From the NCBI RefSeq assembly GCF_900111745.1, contig NZ_FOIJ01000010.1, positions 248,001 through 312,000 on the forward strand: 64,000 nucleotides of DNA, given 5' to 3'. Below, one piece after another: positions 58,094-64,000 of the stretch. Source of the DNA: Stigmatella erecta (GTDB lineage Bacteria; Myxococcota; Myxococcia; Myxococcales; Myxococcaceae). How positions within the stretch are numbered: position 1 is the first letter of the stretch; the number at the start of each line of letters is the position of its first letter. The translations under genes were made by a program, and so were the position numbers. Under the pieces are notes generated by a model. The model was not told where the DNA came from. It saw nothing but the letters and a program-made list of their open reading frames with translations, and did not search any database.

Positions 58094-61000
58094 TCAGTCC
58101 ACGGCCAGCCGCAGGGAGAGCGAAGCGCCTGGAGGCCGGTGGCTCCAGGCGTGAAAGGACTCGCGGAACGCGTCCAGGGTCTGGCGCAGAGCGCTTTCCG
58201 GATGCAGCGAGAGGGCCTCTTCCCCCTCCTGGCCTTGAACGGCCAGGCCCACGAGGAAGGGGCCCTCGGGCTGAGCTGGGGGAAAGGGCCGCAGAAAGAG
58301 CCGGCGATCTCCCTCCAGCCGGTACACCAGGGCCGTGAGGTGCCCGAGCACCCAGCCCGCGGCCACCTGGCGATCCTCGGGAGACGCGGCCTCGATGGAG
58401 ACCACCACGCGGGCGGGCATCTGCTGGGAGACGTCCACGGGGGTGAACAGGGCCTCCCAGGCCTCCGCCGTGCCTTCGCCCCGGGCCCGCCGCAGCACTT
58501 CACTGGCGCGCGCGAACTCGTCTCGAAGAACACGCAGCGTCGAGCGCGACACGTTGCGGGCGGTGTTGCGGGGAGGCAGCGCGGGCGCCACCACGGGCAT
58601 CAGGTCGCGCTTCCCCTCCGGGGTGTACCGCGCGGTGCCTGGCGTGAGGGTGACAGGCAGGGGCCACGGCCAGGCCGCGAACATCTCGAAGACGTACGCG
58701 AGCAGCTGCTCCTCGGAGCGGGAGGACTCCTGGGGGGCGCGCAGACAGGCCCAGGCCACCAGCACGGCCCAGGAGAAGCCCCCCAGATAGCCGAGCGCGT
58801 GGGAGTACACCCCGCGCGCCTTCGCCCAGGCCTTGACGGCCCGCAGCACGGTCCGGAACCGCTCGCGCCCGGGCCCCTCGGGCCCGGCACAGCCCAGCAG
58901 CGCCTCCGTGTCCGCCCAGCCCGTGAGGGAGCGGAACCCGGCGAGCTCCAACCGCTCGCCGGCCTGCGCCAGCAGCTCCGCGGGGCCACAGGGCGCCACG
59001 TCCTCGGGGCGGCTCGCATAGGACACGTCGAACGCCACGCCCTCGAGGGACAGCTTCACCAGCGGGATGGCGGCATCCGCGACGAAGCGGCCCCCCTCGC
59101 CGCCGCGCTCCTGGGCGAGCGCCTGGAGGAGGGCCTGCGCGAAGTCCTCGCGGGACAGGTGCGCGGGGCCGATGGCCACCGCGTCCACGTCACCGCCGGG
59201 ACGGCTCATGCCCATCCGGAACGAGCCATAGGGGTACAGCGCCACGCCGAGCCGGGAGCACACCGCCTCCAGGTGCTTCACGGCCTGCGCGTGGGCCTGG
59301 GAGGCTTCGCTGGAATCCACGTCCCCTCGCGCGGACAGGACCTCGGAGAGGGTGGTGGGCGGCGGGGCGGCGGGGCGGCGGGCACCTCCTCCGAGCGCCA
59401 CGCGCCGTCTCACCGCGAAGGGGCCCTGGCCCCGGCGGCTGATCAAACAGACCTCGCGGACCTCGAACGAGAGGGGGCGCCAGTCCTGCTCCCAGGTGGA
59501 GAGTTGCTGCCGGATGTCCGCGGGGGCCGAGCGGGGGAGCTGGCCGACACTCAGATGGGGCGTGAACCCGCGTTCGGACTTGCGGCCCTGTTCATCGCAC
59601 GGAGGGAGCGCGGCTTCGAGCGCGGCTTGCAGGGCCTTCAGGGCGCCGTGAGGCTGGTCCTCGGGCTGAAGCCAGGCGGTGGCGCTGGCGCGGTGCTCGA
59701 AGAAGCCGAAGCCCGTGAGGGTCACCTGGAAGGGGGCGACGGACCGCAGGGCCTCGTCGATGAGCGCCTCGGCCTCCAGGAAGTGCTCTTCGGGGATGAA
59801 CGGATAGAGCAGCGTCACATGCGGCATCCACCGCGAGTAGTTCCGGTCATGCTGGGCGCGCAGGGCCTGGATGGGACCCCATTGCGCCTCCGGGGGGATG
59901 AGCACCACGGCGGCCTCGTGGACGGGAACCGCCGCGAGCGCCCGGGAGAAGGCAGGCGGGGGAGGGGGCACGCGGGGCTCATCCAGGCGCAGCACACAGC
60001 TCACCCCGAAGTGATCCGACGTGAAGAGGGGGCCTCCCGCGGGCGCCTCGGGGGGAGGCAGGGGCGTCTCCCCGAAGAGCGACACGGTGCGAGGCGTGAG
60101 CCGCCCTGAACGAGAGCGCACGAGCACCCGGTCCAGCCGCTGCCGCCGGCCGGTGACGGTCATCGCCGTGGCCAGCGCATTCCGCTCGGGGTCGAACGTG
60201 AACCCAGGCTCCCCGGGCCGCAGCAGGGGCCAGACATCCACGAAGCCCTCCTGGGTGAAGGCCTGGGTCTCGGCGGTGTCCTCGCCGCCGAGGTTGAAGT
60301 CCCCCGCGAGCACCACATCGGGGGCCTCCGGGCCCCGCGGCCCGAGGGCCTTCGCCCAATCGATGAGCACCTGGAGCTGGGCCGCGCGCGCAGTGTCGGC
60401 CGAGGCGGTGCGGTTGCTCGTCAGGTGGAGTGTGGCCACCCACAGGGGGCCGTCCTTCAACCGAAGCTCCCCGGCGATCACCCGCTTGTCCCGGGTGAAG
60501 ACGCACTGGCTCAAGGAGGCAAAGGGAAACCGGGACAGGAGCAGCTGGCCGTAGGGTTTGACGGTGGCGGCCCCCGGTCCGTCCGAGAGAAAGTAGTGCT
60601 CGCGGATCCACGGCGTCGCGAGGAGCACCCGGAGAAACGGCTCGGTGACTTCCTGCAAGGCGATGAGGTCGGCGTCGACCGAGCGCAGCAGGGAGAGGGC
60701 CTCCGGGATGCGCCTCCGGGTGTCGAGCAGCTCCGCGTCGTGGAGATCGAAGAGGACGTTGAAGGTGGCCAGCGTGAGCGCCTCCGGCGAAGGGAGGGCC
60801 CCGGGGGCCGCCATGTCCGGGGGCGCGTGCTCACACCAGGCCGCCGCGTGCGAGTCATACCGGTACGCGGGAATCGGCGTGAAGGCAGGCGCGGCTTCGT
60901 CCGGGTGAGGGGGGGAAGCCGCGGGGGCCGCCGGGCCCGAGGCGAGCCCGGCCAGCACATCGGTGCGGCTCTTCCGGTCCCAGACCCGGTCCGGACCCCG

Positions 61001-61183
61001 GCGGAAGTACCAGACGCGGTGCCAGGGAATCTCTCCATCGGGAACGAAGGCCGCGAAGGGCACTTCCTCCATCTCGCCGGAGTGGGCGTCGTAGCCGATG
61101 ACGAACTCGCGGGCATCGAGCCGGGGATCCCAGCGGATGCGGTGGTAGACCTCTCGGCTGGGGGTAAAGCGCTCGTGAGACAT
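58094..61183 (-). CDS. Four-domain RNA-repair-like enzyme: MJ1316 + EEP + 2H + poly(A)-polymerase-type NTase
   Basis: A 1029-aa cytoplasmic protein. (1) About 10-75: an MJ1316/DUF504 RNA-end recognition domain (RIRWDPRLDAREFVIGY, EIPWHRVWYF). (2) About 136-402: endonuclease/exonuclease/phosphatase fold (ATFNVLFD with Asn142, LQEVT Glu178, GDFN Asp295/Asn297, SDHF Asp390/His391). (3) About 425-595: a 2H phosphoesterase with HVT (455-457) and HLS (543-545). (4) About 625-1029: a polymerase-beta-fold nucleotidyltransferase (GS at 653-654; GGDVDAV with Asp665/Asp667; Asp719 in FDVSY) and the eukaryotic PAP central motif GYLGGFSWAVLVAWACL. Together these suggest end-processing and nucleotide addition on damaged RNA. 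ATG 61183 with AGAGGG upstream. Confidence 0.9.
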   Translation of the reverse strand: MSHERFTPSREVYHRIRWDPRLDAREFVIGYDAHSGEMEEVPFAAFVPDGEIPWHRVWYFRRGPDRVWDRKSRTDVLAGLASGPAAPAASPPHPDEAAPAFTPIPAYRYDSHAAAWCEHAPPDMAAPGALPSPEALTLATFNVLFDLHDAELLDTRRRIPEALSLLRSVDADLIALQEVTEPFLRVLLATPWIREHYFLSDGPGAATVKPYGQLLLSRFPFASLSQCVFTRDKRVIAGELRLKDGPLWVATLHLTSNRTASADTARAAQLQVLIDWAKALGPRGPEAPDVVLAGDFNLGGEDTAETQAFTQEGFVDVWPLLRPGEPGFTFDPERNALATAMTVTGRRQRLDRVLVRSRSGRLTPRTVSLFGETPLPPPEAPAGGPLFTSDHFGVSCVLRLDEPRVPPPPPAFSRALAAVPVHEAAVVLIPPEAQWGPIQALRAQHDRNYSRWMPHVTLLYPFIPEEHFLEAEALIDEALRSVAPFQVTLTGFGFFEHRASATAWLQPEDQPHGALKALQAALEAALPPCDEQGRKSERGFTPHLSVGQLPRSAPADIRQQLSTWEQDWRPLSFEVREVCLISRRGQGPFAVRRRVALGGGARRPAAPPPTTLSEVLSARGDVDSSEASQAHAQAVKHLEAVCSRLGVALYPYGSFRMGMSRPGGDVDAVAIGPAHLSREDFAQALLQALAQERGGEGGRFVADAAIPLVKLSLEGVAFDVSYASRPEDVAPCGPAELLAQAGERLELAGFRSLTGWADTEALLGCAGPEGPGRERFRTVLRAVKAWAKARGVYSHALGYLGGFSWAVLVAWACLRAPQESSRSEEQLLAYVFEMFAAWPWPLPVTLTPGTARYTPEGKRDLMPVVAPALPPRNTARNVSRSTLRVLRDEFARASEVLRRARGEGTAEAWEALFTPVDVSQQMPARVVVSIEAASPEDRQVAAGWVLGHLTALVYRLEGDRRLFLRPFPPAQPEGPFLVGLAVQGQEGEEALSLHPESALRQTLDAFRESFHAWSHRPPGASLSLRLAVD

Positions 61184-61529
61184 GGCGGAGCCCTCTGGAA
61201 CGGATGACTCGGGAAGGCCTCCCTTCAGGCCGTACAACGCCGAGTCCACGCGCGGTTTTCGCGTGCCGCCCCTGACGCGATGCGAAGCGGTGAGCTGACA
61301 CGGTTGATGGGTTGAGAGGCAGCCAGACGAGCACTCCCACGCTGGCGAGTGCCTCGGGATTGCCCTGCTCACGGAAAATTCCGCGACAGCTTGGATGGGC
61401 CCGATTTCTCGGCCCCTCGCGCGCCGGAAACACGCCTGTAGGTGTTCCTGCCCGGTTGCCATGTCGAGTAAAAAACGGATGTTGCCGCGCCGGGTTCACG
61501 CGCGGGACTTCCTTCTTTCAGAGGCGTGT
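61184..61529. other. Divergent intergenic region with several small inverted repeats
   Basis: A 346-base gap between the divergent RNA-repair-like gene and the Ig-repeat lipoprotein gene. It has no gene, but holds short palindromes (CACGCG/CGCGTG near 61251; GCACTC/GAGTGC near 61331; GGAACAC-type/GTGTTCC near 61430) and must contain both promoters. No consensus -35/-10 could be fixed. Confidence 0.5.
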
Positions 61530-64000
61530 ATGGCATCTCAATTTCTTTCATTCCGTTGGTGCCTCACGCTGGGCGCCCTCGTGCTGGGCCTGGCGTCTGG
61601 CTGCTCGAGTGAAACCACGCCCCCCCGGCCACCGCCTCCCAGCCGGGACTTGCCGGATGTGGATCGCTCCACGGTGGAGGTGAGCCGCGCCACGGGCGTA
61701 CGGGCCGATGGCCTGGACGAAGTCACCATCACCGTCACCGTGCTCAAGAGCGATGGCATGCCGCTGCCGGGGCGCAACGTGATGCTGAAGGCCTCTGGCG
61801 AGGGCAACACCTTCTCGCCGGCCTCGGCGCAGACGGATGAGAAGGGCGTGATGGTGTCGAAGCTGGTGTCCCGCGTGGCGGGGCCGAAGCAGGTGACGGC
61901 GCAGGTGGAGTCCACCGGAAAGCCCGTGCTGCTGGGCCGCGCGCCCACGGTGCAGTTCATTGTCCCGCCGGCCCCGCAGATCTCGAAGCTCGCCCTCGTG
62001 GGCACGGGCCTCGGGGGCGTGGCGGGCTCTCCGCTGAAGCCAGTGCTGGAGGTGCAGCTCCAGGATGAGGCGGGCGCGGTGATTCGCGGGGCGACGGCCC
62101 GGGTCAAGTTGGAGGTGGCAGCGGGGCCTTCCTTGGACTTGAAGGGGACGGTGGAGGTCAACGCGGTGGACGGCGTGGCGCGCTTCACCGAGCTCGTCCT
62201 CCAGCGGTCGGGGGAGTACAAGCTCCGGGCAAAGCTGAACGCGCTCTCCGTGGAGAGCCCGTCGTTCCAGGTGGTGCCTGCGGCCGCCTCCGTGGTGGAG
62301 CTGACGGGGCTGCCTGCGGACGCGGTGGCGGGCAGCGCGGTGGGCGCCCAGGTCCAGCTGTACGACGCGTTCGACAACGCGGCGACGAACTACACGGGGA
62401 CCCTGCGCATCGTCACCTCGGACACCACGGCGGTGATTCCGGCGGATCTCGTCTTCTCGACCACGGATCAGGGACGCAAGGGGTTCACGGGACTGTCGCT
62501 GCATCGCGCGGGCCTCCAGACGGTCGGTGTGAAGGACACCGGGAACGAGGCGCTCCAGGGGCAGGTAGAGATCGACGTGAAGCCCGGAGCGGCCGCCCGG
62601 CTTACCTTCGCCCAGGCGATTGGACAGCACTCCGTGCGCGCGGCCCTGTCCCCGGTCCAGGTCGCCCTCACCGATGCGTACGGCAATTCCGCCGGGGCGC
62701 CCACGCAACAGGTCACCGTGACGCTCTCGCCCGGGAGTGGCGGGCTGGAGGGCACCGCCACGGTGGCGCCCGTGGGCGGCGTGGCCACCTTCACGAACCT
62801 GAGCATCGCCCAGGAGGGCACCTATACCCTGACCGCCCAGGCACAGGGTCTGCCGGACGCGAGCAGCACCTCCTTCACCATCGTGGATGACGTGGCGCCC
62901 GCGCAGCCCGTGCTCACCCAGGGCCCCACCACGGAAAACTCCTTCATCGTCCAGTGGAATGCCGTGGGCGATGATGGGCTGCTGGGCACGGCCACCAGCC
63001 AGGAGCTGCGCCGCGCTTCGACGCCCATCCTCACGGATGCGGACTTCGCGGCGGCCACGCTGGTGTTCAATGGGGCGCCCCAGGCTCCGGGATCCGCTGA
63101 GCAGGCCTCGAACACCTCGCTCGCGGCGGGCACCACCTACCACGTCGCGTTGAAGGTGACGGATAACGCGGGCAACTCCGTGCGCTCGGCCTCGCGCGCT
63201 TTCTCCACCACGGATCCGAGCGTGGCGAAGCTGGCCTTCACGGTTCAGCCGGCGAATGGCACCGCGGGGGTGGCGCTGGCGGACGTGAAGGTGGCCTTGC
63301 AGGACGCGGGGGGCAACACGGTGGGCAACGCCACGCTGGCGGTGACGCTCGGCCTGGCCGAGGACGAGCCGTTCACGCCGGTGACGGTGAACGCGGTGGC
63401 CGGCATCGCGACCTTCCCGGGCCTCACCCTCAACAAGGTGGGCACCTACCACTTCAAGGCCTCTTCGGGCTCGTTGACCGAGGTGCAGAGCAATTCCTTC
63501 TCCATTCAGCCCGCTGCCGCGGCCCGCCTGGATCTGGTGGGCCTGGTGGGGCCCGTTACCTCTGGGGTGCCGGGCAGTGTCGAGGTGAAGGTCTTCGATG
63601 CGTTCGACAACGTGGCCACCGGCTTCGTGGGCACGGTGCACTTCTCGTCCACGGACACCGCGGCGACGCTGCCGCCGGACTACACCTTCACGCCGGGGGA
63701 TAAGGGGCACAAGGCCTTCACCGGCGTCGTGCTCCAGACGGTGGGGGCTCAGACGGTGACGGTGCAGGACCTCGCGACGCCTTCGCTCCAGGACGAGCTG
63801 ACGGTGGAGGTGGGCGATGTCTCCGTGGAGGAACTGGTGCTCGAGGTGCCCTCGGCCCCTGTTCAGGCCGGAAGCCCCTTCGCGGTGACGGTCACGCTCC
63901 GGGATGGCAACGGGAACATCGCCACGGGCTACACGGGCACGGTGAGCTTCGGCTCCAGCGATGGCCAGGTGACGCTGCCCACGGACTATGCGTTCACCGC
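61530..64000 (+). CDS. Ig-repeat (invasin-type) lipoprotein, incomplete at window end
   Basis: An open frame of at least 823 residues running off the window. Lipobox LASGC (MASQFLSFRWCLTLGALVLG then LASGCSSE). The mature part is a series of bacterial Ig-like repeats of about 90-110 residues, several with the Big-1-like form xxVxVTLxDxxGNxxxG (for example VQVALTDAYGNSAG, VKVALQDAGGNTVG, VTVTLRDGNGNIATG) and A(x)VATF(x)GL endings. One fibronectin-type-III-like domain (TTENSFIVQWNAVGDDG) interrupts the series. Expected to project from the outer membrane as an adhesin or stalk. GAGG lies just before the ATG. C-terminus unknown. Confidence 0.85.
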   Translation, partial: MASQFLSFRWCLTLGALVLGLASGCSSETTPPRPPPPSRDLPDVDRSTVEVSRATGVRADGLDEVTITVTVLKSDGMPLPGRNVMLKASGEGNTFSPASAQTDEKGVMVSKLVSRVAGPKQVTAQVESTGKPVLLGRAPTVQFIVPPAPQISKLALVGTGLGGVAGSPLKPVLEVQLQDEAGAVIRGATARVKLEVAAGPSLDLKGTVEVNAVDGVARFTELVLQRSGEYKLRAKLNALSVESPSFQVVPAAASVVELTGLPADAVAGSAVGAQVQLYDAFDNAATNYTGTLRIVTSDTTAVIPADLVFSTTDQGRKGFTGLSLHRAGLQTVGVKDTGNEALQGQVEIDVKPGAAARLTFAQAIGQHSVRAALSPVQVALTDAYGNSAGAPTQQVTVTLSPGSGGLEGTATVAPVGGVATFTNLSIAQEGTYTLTAQAQGLPDASSTSFTIVDDVAPAQPVLTQGPTTENSFIVQWNAVGDDGLLGTATSQELRRASTPILTDADFAAATLVFNGAPQAPGSAEQASNTSLAAGTTYHVALKVTDNAGNSVRSASRAFSTTDPSVAKLAFTVQPANGTAGVALADVKVALQDAGGNTVGNATLAVTLGLAEDEPFTPVTVNAVAGIATFPGLTLNKVGTYHFKASSGSLTEVQSNSFSIQPAAAARLDLVGLVGPVTSGVPGSVEVKVFDAFDNVATGFVGTVHFSSTDTAATLPPDYTFTPGDKGHKAFTGVVLQTVGAQTVTVQDLATPSLQDELTVEVGDVSVEELVLEVPSAPVQAGSPFAVTVTLRDGNGNIATGYTGTVSFGSSDGQVTLPTDYAFT

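Noticed and set aside
61548-63710. 720-codon minus-strand frame opposite the Ig-repeat lipoprotein
   Set aside because: Arg/His/Gly-rich composition typical of antisense frames. The plus-strand frame gives a lipobox and regular Ig repeats and stays open to the window end.

Overview
The window is high-GC (roughly 70%), very gene-dense DNA with G/C-ending codons, many lipoproteins, several two-component and sigma-54 regulators, and members of families known mainly from myxobacteria (the TIGR02265/DUF2378 paralogous family; the MXAN_0977-type di-haem enzyme). I read it as chromosome of a fruiting-type myxobacterium (Cystobacterineae such as Stigmatella, Archangium, Cystobacter or Myxococcus). 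No rRNA, tRNA, CRISPR array, insertion sequence, prophage or integrase was seen. Most genes end in short intergenic gaps or in ATGA/TGATG overlaps.

Layout. 0.1-5.5 kb: a LysM/C39/glucosaminidase cell-wall hydrolase, an NTF2-like protein, a three-gene membrane-protein operon and thiD. 5.6-12.9 kb: a CBS-pair protein, two coupled ArsA/Get3-like ATPases, an uncharacterised protein, a GNAT enzyme, a ROK kinase and a secreted triple-repeat Cys-rich protein. 13-18.2 kb: a cytochrome P450, small proteins, a multi-receiver signalling protein and a GNAT enzyme. 18.3-25.5 kb: an envelope copper/haem region with a c-type-like lipoprotein, an MbnP/MbnH pair and, convergent to it, a second diverged MbnP/MbnH-like pair. 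25.7-30.8 kb: exported superoxide dismutase, a trigger-factor-like chaperone lacking the ribosome-binding domain, a hydrophobic unknown, the ohr-ohrR peroxide pair with an apparent operator, and sixA. 30.9-43.8 kb: two exported peptidases (M1, M28), an aldo/keto reductase, a SOUL haem protein, a 1172-aa modular GH87 alpha-1,3-glucanase, an AAA ATPase and a membrane protein. 43.7-49.9 kb: rpiB and transketolase, a 35-aa membrane peptide, an AlaLys-rich zinc-knuckle protein, a poly-Gly protein ending in an SSB-type tip, a membrane-anchored serine hydrolase and a small lipoprotein. 49.9-55.4 kb: a PilZ/AAA+ sigma-54 activator, a divergent TIGR02265 gene behind a -24/-12-like promoter, and a response regulator/hybrid kinase pair. 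55.5-64 kb: a large lipoprotein, a four-domain RNA-repair-like enzyme, and an Ig-repeat lipoprotein running off the window.

The most remarkable gene is the RNA-repair-like enzyme at 58094-61183. One 1029-residue chain joins an MJ1316/DUF504 RNA-end domain, an endonuclease/exonuclease/phosphatase domain, a 2H phosphoesterase (2'-5' ligase-like) and a eukaryote-type poly(A)-polymerase nucleotidyltransferase. Other points of interest are the convergent MbnP/MbnH-type pairs, the DDDIPF tip on a non-SSB protein, and the EBP/sigma-54-promoter/TIGR02265 unit.
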